From: Chryseobacterium sp.
Lineage (GTDB): Bacteria > Bacteroidota > Bacteroidia > Flavobacteriales > Weeksellaceae
Length of the DNA: 64,000 bases
Assembly (NCBI RefSeq): GCF_008014695.1
Contig: NZ_VOXE01000004.1
Coordinates: 372,001 to 436,000 of the forward strand
Direction: 5' to 3'
The notes below the pieces were generated by a model that saw nothing but the letters and a program-made list of their open reading frames with translations, did no database searches and was not told where the DNA came from. Below are positions 35,586 to 44,259 of the stretch, piece after piece. Both the position numbers and the translations under genes were made by a program. Within the stretch, counting starts at the first letter, position 1, and each line of letters opens with the position of its first letter.

Positions 35586-37322
35586 CTATCGCCGCACCCG
35601 TTTCGGTTTCTTCGCTTCCTCCGCGGCCTTTGCCTTTTCGGCTTCTGTTTGGGCGGCATCAAAGAGCGGATTGCTGGCTTCGTACTTTATTTCTTCATAG
35701 TTGGGCGTATCCAGGAAGATGTCTTCCCACTTCCGGAGCCGGTCTTTTGTATTCCAGTTGAAATCAGGGAAGAAGCGTTTCTCGCGGGAGATCTTGCTCA
35801 TTGGATAAATGTCTGTATTCGCGCCGATGTTGCAGGAAATGATCTGAACCTTGCTTTCCTCAAAGGCGGCTTCGATGGTTCCGCATGTGGATAGTGACAC
35901 GCCAATACGCTCCACTTTTTTGGTTTTTTCGTTCTGATCGTCGGCATATGTAATGGCCTGTGCATTGCCGATGACTTTAGCGAGCCGCACTTCGTTCTTT
36001 TCGTAATACACCGTCATGAGTTTGCCTTTCACCTGATTGAATTCATCTTTCAGGTTCAGGGAATCAGCTTTGCTGATGGCAAATGCATTGCCGATCACCT
36101 TCAGGGAATCGATGTATTCGTTTTCGGTATCAAAATACGCTTCAATTTTGTCACCCGTCACCTGTTTGGCTCCGCTCCACGCGATAGGAGTTCCGAAGAG
36201 GTGCATTACACCGTCGGTTTCATTAAAGGTCAGGGAATCGGCGCGCAGCTGGATATTCGATTTGTACATGCGGGCTTTGCGGTACGCGCGCAGGAAACTT
36301 TTCTTTTCAGCTGGATCGGTTTCTCCGGCTTTCTGGTAGGCCAGGATCCTGTCTGCCGAGAAATACATGGAATCTTTTTCGAGGATCTTTACTGCATAGG
36401 GTTTCTCGGTCATCATGGCTGAATCCTTCTTCTCATAAATTTCGCCGTAGCCGCCTTTGATGTACCGGTTTTCCTTCGGGTCGCGGAGGGTGACGTTGCC
36501 GGTACCTTTGCCAAAACCAGTGAACTGATTGTAGTACATTTTGTCGCCCGTGAGTATCTTTCCATTGTAATGGATGCGGGAGTTTTTGTTCAGGTACACC
36601 TCTTTCGAGTTCATCTGGTAAGTCCCCAGTTCGGTATAGACGTAGTTGGCAGGATTCTTCCGGTTTGTAATGGTGGTAGGTCCGAAAAATTCCGCGGTAT
36701 TCGTGTTCTGGTTCTGTTTGATGCTGCTTCCCTCCACAATATATTCCGGATTATCGATCTTCACCTTTCCGGTAAAGTCGATCATCTTGGTATTGAGATT
36801 ATAGTTTGCCGACTTTGTGTACATCACATTCGTAGCATCCGCTATGGTTCCGCCGGTATTGAAATACGCCTGGTTGGAAAGCCTGTCGTAATAGAGCGTT
36901 TCGGTTTTGATCGTCTGTTTCGGATCCGTCAGCACTACATTCTTGCGCGCGATGCCTTTCTGGGAATTACCGTCGTACTCCATTTCTCCCGCAGTAATCA
37001 CCGAACCGTCGGCGTTCTGCAGTTTTACGTTTCCGATGGCTTTAACAAAGTTCTGGTCCTGATAAAGGATCACGACATCTGCAGTAAGCACCGAACCCTG
37101 ATGATTGAACTGAACGTTTCCGGAGAAAAATGGATTTCCGGCGTATTTTTCCGGTGTTTTCTGAAAGAAATCGGAATGGATGAGCTTCACTTTCTCGCCC
37201 TGCTGCGGCGGATTCTGAGCGGTGAAGAAAGGGTCTTTCACGGCCGGCTCCTGCGGCTGGGTGATGATCTGTGCAAAAGCACTGATATTGATGAAAAGAA
37301 AAAGAACGAGAAGCTTTTTCAT
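35586..37322 (-). CDS. OstA-like (LptA/LptD-related) protein
   Basis: 578 residues with signal peptide MKKLLVLFLFINISAFAQ. The body has repeated OstA/LptA-type beta strands (FSGNVQFNHQGSVLTADVVI, NVKLQNADGSVITAGEMEYD, and similar). These hydrophobic-groove repeats carry lipopolysaccharide across the periplasm in LptA. Longer Bacteroidota members of this type are usually named OstA-like. The C-terminus is Ala/Glu/Lys-rich and ends in KPKRVRR. The start overlaps the fur stop by one base, so it is probably co-translated with fur. Confidence 0.83.
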   Translation of the reverse strand: MKKLLVLFLFINISAFAQIITQPQEPAVKDPFFTAQNPPQQGEKVKLIHSDFFQKTPEKYAGNPFFSGNVQFNHQGSVLTADVVILYQDQNFVKAIGNVKLQNADGSVITAGEMEYDGNSQKGIARKNVVLTDPKQTIKTETLYYDRLSNQAYFNTGGTIADATNVMYTKSANYNLNTKMIDFTGKVKIDNPEYIVEGSSIKQNQNTNTAEFFGPTTITNRKNPANYVYTELGTYQMNSKEVYLNKNSRIHYNGKILTGDKMYYNQFTGFGKGTGNVTLRDPKENRYIKGGYGEIYEKKDSAMMTEKPYAVKILEKDSMYFSADRILAYQKAGETDPAEKKSFLRAYRKARMYKSNIQLRADSLTFNETDGVMHLFGTPIAWSGAKQVTGDKIEAYFDTENEYIDSLKVIGNAFAISKADSLNLKDEFNQVKGKLMTVYYEKNEVRLAKVIGNAQAITYADDQNEKTKKVERIGVSLSTCGTIEAAFEESKVQIISCNIGANTDIYPMSKISREKRFFPDFNWNTKDRLRKWEDIFLDTPNYEEIKYEASNPLFDAAQTEAEKAKAAEEAKKPKRVRR

Positions 37323-37795
37323 TAATTTTTTTTGGTTCCGTAAAAGTATAGGGAATGCGAATCAATCGTCACCCCGAATGCACTCTCGATGGATTCCTTG
37401 ATGCCTTGGATCCTCGGGTCACAGAACTCAATGATCTCTTCGATCTCCTTATCGGATCCTGTTCTGTAAATAACCAAATGGTCGTGCTGCTTGTCGAAAT
37501 AGGATTTTTCGTAGGAAGAAGAAGTAAGCGTTTTTTCCCCGAACTGGTGTTTGCGGATAAGCCCTGCATCCAGAAAAATCTCGATGGTGTTGTAAATCGT
37601 GGCTTTGGAAACATGGTATTTCTTCTGCATCATGAGCAGATAAAGGTCATCCACATTGAAGTGATGCTCCATCATGTAGATTTCCTCCAGAATCGTATAT
37701 CTTTCGGGAGTATTTCGGAAACCCTTCTCTTGCAGGTATTGCCTTAAGACTTCCTTTATCGTTGTAATATTGAGTTCCCTCTGCTTTGCATTCAT
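37322..37795 (-). CDS. fur: Fur-family transcriptional regulator
   Basis: 157 residues. N-terminal winged helix (LRQYLQEKGFRNTPERYTIL, KYHVSKATIYNTIEIFLDAG), then the metal-binding domain with DKQHDHLVIYRTGSDKEIEE and EFCDPRIQGIKESIESAFG. The CxxC pairs that hold structural zinc in many Fur proteins are absent (VIYRTG instead of VICxxCG). It is probably the iron-responsive Fur or a paralogue. A -7 box lies 16 bases upstream, and the OstA-like gene follows with a one-base overlap. Confidence 0.85.
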   Translation of the reverse strand: MNAKQRELNITTIKEVLRQYLQEKGFRNTPERYTILEEIYMMEHHFNVDDLYLLMMQKKYHVSKATIYNTIEIFLDAGLIRKHQFGEKTLTSSSYEKSYFDKQHDHLVIYRTGSDKEIEEIIEFCDPRIQGIKESIESAFGVTIDSHSLYFYGTKKN

Positions 37796-37811
37796 CCAAA
37801 TAAATTATATA

Positions 37812-37819
37812 CAAATTTA
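37812..37819 (-). promoter_or_regulatory. Candidate -7 box of fur
   Basis: The minus strand reads TAAATTTG (TAnnTTTG), 16 bases before the fur ATG. Confidence 0.5.
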
Positions 37820-37882
37820 TTGTTTTTTTATTAATGTCCGGTGGCAGCCTTTCGGGGTTCTTTCAAAACGTTCCCGACTCCA

Positions 37883-39874
37883 TCAAGAATGGTAATGACG
37901 GAATTCCACCTGCTGAATTTTTTTGCTGACAACCTTCTGATCCAGCAGCGGCGCCGATTCCACCACTACATTGTGTGCGGTGATGCCCCAGGCTTTGAAA
38001 TCATCGCTTCCGATATACTTCACAAAATTGTAGATATTGAGGGTGATTTTTTCTTTCACCGTGAGCAACGCATCGTTGATATAGGTATTGTCGATGATGA
38101 CATACCGAAGATCCGGTGGAATATTGTGCGCGCGCAAAGACGGATGACTGCTTCGCGAAGGAATGGTGCCGTCTTCCATCATGTCTTCAAGCACCTGATC
38201 AAAATAGTCATTGATCCTCCTGTCTATTTTAAACCCGAGAAGGAAGTTAATTCTGTAAATCGTTCCGGGCATAATTTCATCTACTGTGTATTTGAAGGTA
38301 TATGGATCTTCCTGATTTACGATGTTCAGGATGAAATAATGGTCTGCCCTTTTCGGCTGTTTCCTCAAAATGGAATATATAATCTTGGCTTCAATCTCGT
38401 CTTCGCGCTTCGCGCGGCTCAGAAAAGCAAGATTGGTAGAATATTTGGGGATGGTTTCGTCGAGTTTCAAGTCTTTGATCGTGGAGACATATTTTTCCAG
38501 CTTCACGAACTTGATAAATTTCGCTTTGATCTGCCGTCCTTTATACCACGCATACATACATACCGCAATGAATCCACCCAGAACCATCGTCAGCCAGCCG
38601 CCATCAAAGAATTTGATTACATTGGCATAAAAGAACCCCAGTTCAATGAAGAGATACACCGCAACGAAACCCAAAGCCATAAATTTGTTCACCCGTGTGC
38701 GGCTGAGCCAGAAAAACAACAGGATCGTGGTCATGAGCATGGTTATGGTAATCGTAAGTCCGTAAGCAGCTTCCATAGATTCAGATTTCTGGAAATACAT
38801 CACCACGATGAAACAGAAGACCATCAGTCCCCAGTTGATTCGGGGAATATACATCTGCCCTTTAACGCCCGAAGGGTAGTCGATTTGCTGGTTGGGCCAA
38901 AACGTTACCGACATGGCTTCGGAAAACATCGTAAAAGAACCCGTGATCACTGCCTGACTGGCGATAATGGCCGCAGCTGTTGCAAGGATGACACCGGGAA
39001 GCACTGCCCATTCCGGCATAATGCCGAAAAATGGGTTGATTCCCTGAAAAACCTTGTGATAATTGGAAAGCAGCCAGGCGCCCTGTCCCAGATAATTGAG
39101 AATCAGCATACTTTTAACAAAAATCCAGCTGATTCGTATGTTTTTCTTCCCACAGTGTCCCAGATCGGAATACAGCGCTTCCGCACCTGTTGTACACAAG
39201 AATACTGCTCCCATGATCACAATGGCACTGGGTGAGTGGGTAATTAAGTTATAGGCGTATATTGGGTTGAAAGCGCGCAGGATTTCAAGATGTTCAAAAA
39301 TATGAATGGAACCAAAAACTCCCAGTACAAGGAACCAGAGTACCATAACCGGTCCGAAAAGTTTCCCGATGGAGGCCGTTCCGAACTGCTGCACGACGAA
39401 AACGATAAACAGAATTCCGCAGGTGATCAGAACCACCGGAGTATTTGGATTGTAAATTTTGAGTCCTTCAATGGCGGACATTACCGTAAGTGATGGAGTA
39501 ATGACACTATCTGCTACCAGCGTGGCTGCACCAATAATCGCGACGACATAAAGCCATTTTTTTTTGAGTTTCTTAACGAGGGAATAGAGAGAAAGGATTC
39601 CGCCTTCGCCTTTATTATCTGCTCTAAGAGCAATGACCACATATTTAATGGTGGTCTGCAGCGTGAGCGTCCAGATAATGCAGGAAAGTGCTCCTTCAAT
39701 ATACTCGTTAAAAGGCATTGATGCACCATCTTTACGGGCATTCACAATCGCCTTCATTACATAGAGCGGCGAGGTACCAATATCTCCAAAAACAATTCCT
39801 AAGGAAACCAGCACCCCTACTGCCGTAAGTTTCTTGGTATCAAAATGATGACCTCCTTCCGTTATTTCAGACAT
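37883..39874 (-). CDS. kup: KUP/HAK/KT-family potassium transporter
   Basis: 663 residues. It starts with about twelve transmembrane helices (VGVLVSLGIVFGDIGTSPLY, the Kup signature, about residues 20-39) and ends in a soluble C-terminal domain. Further motifs: GEGGILSLYSLVKK and SVITPSLTVMSAIEGL. Kup imports K+ by proton symport across the inner membrane and works at moderate K+ levels, complementing Kdp. A long antisense open frame runs through it and is judged a shadow. A -7 box is 22 bases upstream. Confidence 0.93.
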   Translation of the reverse strand: MSEITEGGHHFDTKKLTAVGVLVSLGIVFGDIGTSPLYVMKAIVNARKDGASMPFNEYIEGALSCIIWTLTLQTTIKYVVIALRADNKGEGGILSLYSLVKKLKKKWLYVVAIIGAATLVADSVITPSLTVMSAIEGLKIYNPNTPVVLITCGILFIVFVVQQFGTASIGKLFGPVMVLWFLVLGVFGSIHIFEHLEILRAFNPIYAYNLITHSPSAIVIMGAVFLCTTGAEALYSDLGHCGKKNIRISWIFVKSMLILNYLGQGAWLLSNYHKVFQGINPFFGIMPEWAVLPGVILATAAAIIASQAVITGSFTMFSEAMSVTFWPNQQIDYPSGVKGQMYIPRINWGLMVFCFIVVMYFQKSESMEAAYGLTITITMLMTTILLFFWLSRTRVNKFMALGFVAVYLFIELGFFYANVIKFFDGGWLTMVLGGFIAVCMYAWYKGRQIKAKFIKFVKLEKYVSTIKDLKLDETIPKYSTNLAFLSRAKREDEIEAKIIYSILRKQPKRADHYFILNIVNQEDPYTFKYTVDEIMPGTIYRINFLLGFKIDRRINDYFDQVLEDMMEDGTIPSRSSHPSLRAHNIPPDLRYVIIDNTYINDALLTVKEKITLNIYNFVKYIGSDDFKAWGITAHNVVVESAPLLDQKVVSKKIQQVEFRHYHS

Positions 39875-39896
39875 TTTTTATCTTTTTTTGTAGGGG

Positions 39897-39904
39897 CAAA
39901 TGTA
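39897..39904 (-). promoter_or_regulatory. Candidate -7 box of kup
   Basis: The minus strand reads TACATTTG (TAnnTTTG), 22 bases before the kup ATG. Confidence 0.5.
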
Positions 39905-39955
39905 GAGTAAAAAAATAAGTCCTTAAATAATTTTCTGCACTAATGAATCCTGAAA

Positions 39956-39979
39956 ATAAAAAACTCCCTTTCGGGAGTT
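39956..39979 (-). terminator. Rho-independent terminator after pdhB
   Basis: A 7-base stem AACTCCC/GGGAGTT with a GAAA tetraloop on the minus strand, followed by a T-rich run. It begins 3 bases after the pdhB stop codon. Confidence 0.8.
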
Positions 39980-39981
39980 AA

Positions 39982-40965
39982 TTATGCTTTCAGGTACATC
40001 GCCTTTTTGATTTCTTCTTTTACTTTTTCCAGTTTTGGGAACCATTCTGCGAACAGTGCTGCCGAATACGGAGCCGGAGCGTCGGGCGTTGTAATTCTCT
40101 TGATCGGAGCATCCAGATAATCAAATGCCTTCTGCTGCACCATGTACGCGATTTCTGACGATACAGAGCCGAAAGGCCATGCTTCTTCCAGAATTACGAG
40201 TCGGTTTGTTTTCTTCACCGATTCCAGAACGGTATCGAAATCCAGCGGACGCACGGTTCTAAGGTCGATCACTTCCACAGAGATTCCTTCTTTTTCCATG
40301 TCCTCTGCAGCCTGCATGGCCAGCTTCATGATTTTACCGAAGGAAACCAAAGTCACATCTTTTCCTTCTTTTTTAATATCGGCCTTTCCGATAGGAATGT
40401 AATATTCTTCTTCCGGGATTTCCATTTTGTCGCCATACATCTGTTCCGACTCCATGAAAATCACGGGATCATTATCCTGAATAGCGGTTTTAAGTAAACC
40501 TTTTGCATCATATGGATTCGAAGGTACAACTACCTTAAGACCCGGGGTGTTCGCAAACCATGATTCAAAAGCCTGGGAGTGAGTCGCTCCGAGCTGTCCT
40601 GCCGAAGCAGTCGGACCTCTGAATACAATCGGGCAGTTCCATTGTCCACCGCTCATCTGACGGATTTTTGCCGCATTATTGATGATCTGATCGATTCCCA
40701 CCAATGCGAAATTGAAGGTCATGTACTCCACAATCGGACGGTTGCCATTCATGGCAGAACCTACCGCGATTCCCGTGAAACCAAGCTCGGCAATTGGAGT
40801 ATCAATCACTCTTTTGGCACCAAACTCATCCAGCATTCCTTTCGAAGCTTTGTAAGCACCGTTGTATTCCGCAACTTCCTCACCCATTAAATAAATGGAT
40901 TCGTCTTTGCGCATTTCTTCACTCATGGCCTGACAAATCACTTCCCGAAAAGTATATTCCTTCAT
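39982..40965 (-). CDS. pdhB: Pyruvate dehydrogenase E1 component, beta subunit
   Basis: 327 residues from the ATG at 40965 (MKEYTFREVICQAMSEEM), supported by a -7 box just upstream; the open frame to 41037 runs through that box. Transketolase-type pyrimidine-binding domain: GEEVAEYNGAYKASKGML, IDTPIAELGFTGIAVGSAM, and IIFRGPTASAGQLGATHSQ-like sequence; a C-terminal transketolase domain with EVIDLRTVRPLDFDTVLES. It forms the E1 heterotetramer with PdhA, which is not in the window, and decarboxylates pyruvate to acetyl-CoA. Confidence 0.92.
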   Translation of the reverse strand: MKEYTFREVICQAMSEEMRKDESIYLMGEEVAEYNGAYKASKGMLDEFGAKRVIDTPIAELGFTGIAVGSAMNGNRPIVEYMTFNFALVGIDQIINNAAKIRQMSGGQWNCPIVFRGPTASAGQLGATHSQAFESWFANTPGLKVVVPSNPYDAKGLLKTAIQDNDPVIFMESEQMYGDKMEIPEEEYYIPIGKADIKKEGKDVTLVSFGKIMKLAMQAAEDMEKEGISVEVIDLRTVRPLDFDTVLESVKKTNRLVILEEAWPFGSVSSEIAYMVQQKAFDYLDAPIKRITTPDAPAPYSAALFAEWFPKLEKVKEEIKKAMYLKA

Positions 40966-40987
40966 AATGTATCTCAACTTTAGGGTA

Positions 40988-40995
40988 CAAAAGTA
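40988..40995 (-). promoter_or_regulatory. Candidate -7 box of pdhB
   Basis: The minus strand reads TACTTTTG (TAnnTTTG), 22 bases before the ATG at 40965. Confidence 0.55.
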
Positions 40996-41026
40996 ATTAT
41001 TTTTTGGGAATTTTAAGGATAAGGCC

Positions 41027-41054
41027 CAAAAAAGCAACTCTGGGGGAGTTGCTT
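41027..41054 (-). terminator. Rho-independent terminator after the DUF2147 gene
   Basis: A perfect 9-base stem AAGCAACTC/GAGTTGCTT with a 5-base loop, followed on the minus strand by T6. It lies 24 bases after the stop codon. Confidence 0.85.
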
Positions 41055-41078
41055 CGGTGTGGTCAGAAATATTTTCGG

Positions 41079-41498
41079 TTATTTTACTTTATGCCATGTC
41101 TGGGTTCTTCCAATCAGTGAGAAGCCGATATAACCCCTTACATTCAGTTTGTCGCCTGATCTGGTGATGGTACATTTGTAAGTTTTTCCGGTTTTTGGAT
41201 CGGTAATAGTTCCGCCGGTAAACTCGTTTCCGTCTTTTTTAAGTCCGCGGATGATTTCCATTCCCAAGATTGGCTTGTTTTTCCGGTCATCTTTACAGTC
41301 AATACAAGTGTCGTGTTCAGGCTTGATTAAAAGCTGCAAAACTTTACCGTAGTATTTACCGTCGGATCTCTTTGAGATTTCCACGATGGATTTTGCCTTT
41401 CCCGTTTCATCATCAATGGTTTTCCATTTTCCTTCGATCTGGGCATAAGACAATGTTGCGAAAAATAAGGCAACAAAAGCGAAAACTATTTTTTTCAT
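41079..41498 (-). CDS. Exported DUF2147 protein
   Basis: 139 residues with signal peptide MKKIVFAFVALFFATLSYAQ. DUF2147 hallmarks: GKWKTIDDETGKAKSIVEI, then DTCIDCKDDRKNKPILGMEI and GGTITDPKTGKTYKCTI, ending in FSLIGRTQTWHKV. The fold is a small beta-barrel (lipocalin-like). Function unknown. A near-consensus TACTTTTA box lies just upstream. Confidence 0.85.
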   Translation of the reverse strand: MKKIVFAFVALFFATLSYAQIEGKWKTIDDETGKAKSIVEISKRSDGKYYGKVLQLLIKPEHDTCIDCKDDRKNKPILGMEIIRGLKKDGNEFTGGTITDPKTGKTYKCTITRSGDKLNVRGYIGFSLIGRTQTWHKVK

Positions 41499-41611
41499 TT
41501 TGTAAAGTTTTAATTTAATGTTGGATAAAAGTAACTAAAAAAAGTTAAATGTCAAATTTAATTCATCGGTGAATTAATTTCGTGCGACTTATTTAAAAAT
41601 GAATTCTGCAT

Positions 41612-43240
41612 TCAGTTTAAAATTTTCACCAGATACACCAGATCCAGTTGGGCTGCTCTTTTATCGGGATTGAGAAATTTAAGGGAAAGCCTTGTGATCC
41701 TGAAATGATTTTCAGCATCAAGAATGAGGTAATTTCTGTTCAGTTTTGCAAGTTCCTCTCTTGAGATGACGAGCAAATCATCCTTTTTAAGGTCCATTTC
41801 TTCGATACGCGGCGTGTTTCTTTGGGTGTAAAAATCGAAAGACCAGGTTTCGTTGCCTTTCAGCATCAGGATTCTTTCCTTCTCGAGATGATTTTCATTT
41901 ACAAATTCCGCCAGCTTCAGACCACCCTGATATCTCGTGAGTACCGGATAAAACTGCGTGTTGAGGAATAAATTCACCGCCACACCGAAAAGCAGGGACA
42001 TAAAAACATATTTCCTGAAAGGATTTTCCTTTACAAAAATCCTGAAAAGCAGGTACGCGAAGATTAAAGCAGTAAATCCATACATCACTTTGTTCGGGAT
42101 CCCCGTAAAATAATGAATGAGCAGGCCTATTCCGAGAATACTTCCGAAAATTACCACAAGCTGAATGATGTATAAAACTTTTATTTTTCTGACCTGATTT
42201 CTCCTGTATATTTCAAAGAGATATGCTGCGGTAAGTACAGCCAGAATCCCGATCAGTCCGTTCAGATAATGCGGAAGTTTGAATTTTGAAGCGCTGAAAA
42301 GAAGCATGACGAGCCAGAATCCACCGAGAGTCAGAAATTCAACACCGTCAATTTTCCTGAACCTGTTTTTGATGAAAAACGCAGATTTCTGAAAAACCCC
42401 CACATAAAAAACCAGTGAAAAAGGCAGAAAGGCCCAAAGCAAAGTATGGAAGAAGAAGAAATAATCGGGACTTGTCTCCTCAAATCCGGTCGCGTTCAGG
42501 CGGTTTACACTTTGGTTGAAGAGGATAAATTCAATCCCTTTATTCCCGAACTGATGATGATACGCATATAAAACCGGCAGTATTCCAATGATGAAAGCGA
42601 GTCCGACAAGCAATATTTTCAGATTGAAAAACTTTTTCCAGTCTCTGGAATACAGCAGATATGCCAAGATGCAAAAACCAATTATGACGATGGCCATCTG
42701 GCCTTTGGAAGAAAAAGCCATTGCCGTTCCAAATCCTGCCAGCAACGCAGCGCCTGTGTTCTGGGTCTTGATGAATTTCACAAACTGCCACACCGAAAAA
42801 ATAATAAAACCCGTTAACACCGCATCAGTCCGAACATCATGTGCCGACAGAATAATCGTCTGTGCCGACAGAAAGATGAGCGATGCCAGATAACTCAGGT
42901 TTTCATTGGCATACAGCAGATCTGCGAGTTTTTTGGTGGAAAAACACGCCAGACACAGACACAGAAGTGCAGGAATCCGATAGGCAATATGGTTGATCCC
43001 GAAAATTTTCATTGAAATAGCTGAAAGCCAGAAATGCAAGTGCGGCTTATCCAGATAAGGATTTTCGCCTTTGAAAATATTTAGAAAATCATTATTCAGC
43101 GCCATTCTCATGGCCATAGTTGCATGCTGCGCAGAATCATTTTCCATCAAGGGAATGAACATTCCGGAAATATACACCACCGAAAACCCCACAAACAGCA
43201 GAAATATTTGTCTTTTGGAAAGCAGTTGATTTTGAGTCAT
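41612..43240 (-). CDS. Glycosyltransferase family 39-type membrane protein
   Basis: 542 residues from the ATG at 43240 (MTQNQLLSKRQIFLLFVGFS); the longer frame to 43342 crosses the divergent promoter region and is excluded. The product is a polytopic membrane protein of the ArnT/PMT class: MENDSAQHATMAMRM and GENPYLDKPHLHFWLSAIS contain the catalytic-type Asp and Glu residues and a following DVRTDAVLTGFII. It would transfer a sugar from a lipid donor to a lipid or protein at the periplasmic face. It is divergent from the family 2 glycosyltransferase gene, whose product may make its lipid-linked donor. Confidence 0.8.
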   Translation of the reverse strand: MTQNQLLSKRQIFLLFVGFSVVYISGMFIPLMENDSAQHATMAMRMALNNDFLNIFKGENPYLDKPHLHFWLSAISMKIFGINHIAYRIPALLCLCLACFSTKKLADLLYANENLSYLASLIFLSAQTIILSAHDVRTDAVLTGFIIFSVWQFVKFIKTQNTGAALLAGFGTAMAFSSKGQMAIVIIGFCILAYLLYSRDWKKFFNLKILLVGLAFIIGILPVLYAYHHQFGNKGIEFILFNQSVNRLNATGFEETSPDYFFFFHTLLWAFLPFSLVFYVGVFQKSAFFIKNRFRKIDGVEFLTLGGFWLVMLLFSASKFKLPHYLNGLIGILAVLTAAYLFEIYRRNQVRKIKVLYIIQLVVIFGSILGIGLLIHYFTGIPNKVMYGFTALIFAYLLFRIFVKENPFRKYVFMSLLFGVAVNLFLNTQFYPVLTRYQGGLKLAEFVNENHLEKERILMLKGNETWSFDFYTQRNTPRIEEMDLKKDDLLVISREELAKLNRNYLILDAENHFRITRLSLKFLNPDKRAAQLDLVYLVKILN

Positions 43241-43257
43241 CAGAAAATTAGTTTTTG

Positions 43258-43265
43258 TATTTTTG
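43258..43265 (+). promoter_or_regulatory. Candidate -7 box of the family 2 glycosyltransferase gene
   Basis: TATTTTTG (TAnnTTTG) ends 40 bases before the ATG at 43306. Confidence 0.5.
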
Positions 43266-43277
43266 CAGAAGTTCTGC
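43265..43277. promoter_or_regulatory. Inverted repeat between divergent -7 boxes
   Basis: GCAGAA-G-TTCTGC is a perfect 6+1+6 inverted repeat lying between two oppositely oriented -7 boxes. It could be an operator that controls both divergent glycosyltransferase genes. No regulator is assigned. Confidence 0.35.
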
Positions 43278-43279
43278 TG

Positions 43280-43287
43280 CAAATTTA
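43280..43287 (-). promoter_or_regulatory. Candidate -7 box of the family 39-type glycosyltransferase gene
   Basis: The minus strand reads TAAATTTG (TAnnTTTG), 39 bases before the ATG at 43240. Confidence 0.5.
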
Positions 43288-43305
43288 ATAAATCAACACA
43301 TACGA

Positions 43306-44259
43306 ATGGATTATAATAAATTCTACTCTTTGGTGATTCCAATGTATAATGAAGAGGGAAATGCCGGGATCCTGATCGATCGGATCCGGGAATCCATGCA
43401 GGATTTCCAGTATGAATTGATCCTGATTGATGACCATTCGTCTGACCGAACCGTTAAGGAAATCAAAGAGAAAAACGATCCGAACGTTGTGCTGATTGAA
43501 CTTAAAAAAAATTACGGACAAAGTTCAGCCATGATGGCGGGCTTCGACTTTGCAACGGGAGACTATATCATCACGCTCGACGGTGATCTGCAGAACGATC
43601 CGTCGGATATTCCTGCTATGGTAAACCTATTAGAAACAGGCGGCTACGACCTCGTGGTCGGAAAAAGACAGAAACGGCAGGATTCGTCCGTCCGCACGAT
43701 TCCTTCCAGAATCGCGAATTTCATCATTAAAAAATCCACAAAACTCAATATCTCAGATCAGGGTTGTGCGCTGAAAGTCTTTACCAACGAAACCGCCAAA
43801 GACCTTAATCTCTACGGCGAAAATCACCGCTTCATCAGTTTGATGGCCCATCTGAACGGCGCCAGAATTGCTGAAATGCCGGTAAAACATCATGCAAGAC
43901 AGTTCGGCGTTTCCAAATATGGCATGAACCGGACTTTTAAAGTCATCAACGATCTTCTTTTGGTTCTTTTTAACCAGAAATACCTTTCCAAACCGATTTA
44001 CCTTTTCGGAAACATCGGTTTGGCAGCCTTTTTACTCGGAATGACCATAAACGCTTACTTACTAGTAGTTAAATTACTGGGAAATGATATTGGTGGAAGG
44101 CCGCTTCTGATTTTAGGCGTTCTGCTCGTCTTCATCGGGATCCAGTTTTTTACAACCGGAATTGTGATCGACATGCTCATGAAAACCTATTACGAATCCC
44201 AAAGCAAAAGACCTTTCAACATCAGAAAAATCACGAGTTTTGGAAAAGTCCCGGCTTAA
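43306..44259 (+). CDS. Family 2 glycosyltransferase (DPM1/ArnC-like)
   Basis: 317 residues from the ATG at 43306; the ORF extends upstream to 43255 but that region holds the promoter. GT-A fold: SLVIPMYNEEGNAG, ILIDDHSSDRTV, TLDGDLQNDPSDI (DxD-type), and RFISLMAHLNGARIAEMPV. Two C-terminal transmembrane helices (about residues 250-300) anchor it to the inner membrane. It would load a sugar onto a polyprenyl phosphate carrier for use by the divergent GT39-type enzyme. Confidence 0.87.
   Translation: MDYNKFYSLVIPMYNEEGNAGILIDRIRESMQDFQYELILIDDHSSDRTVKEIKEKNDPNVVLIELKKNYGQSSAMMAGFDFATGDYIITLDGDLQNDPSDIPAMVNLLETGGYDLVVGKRQKRQDSSVRTIPSRIANFIIKKSTKLNISDQGCALKVFTNETAKDLNLYGENHRFISLMAHLNGARIAEMPVKHHARQFGVSKYGMNRTFKVINDLLLVLFNQKYLSKPIYLFGNIGLAAFLLGMTINAYLLVVKLLGNDIGGRPLLILGVLLVFIGIQFFTTGIVIDMLMKTYYESQSKRPFNIRKITSFGKVPA

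Noticed and set aside
37841-39235. 464-codon open frame antisense to kup
   Set aside because: It lies entirely opposite a gene with clear transporter motifs, has no promoter or domain of its own, and is rich in His and Arg as expected for a shadow frame of a hydrophobic gene.
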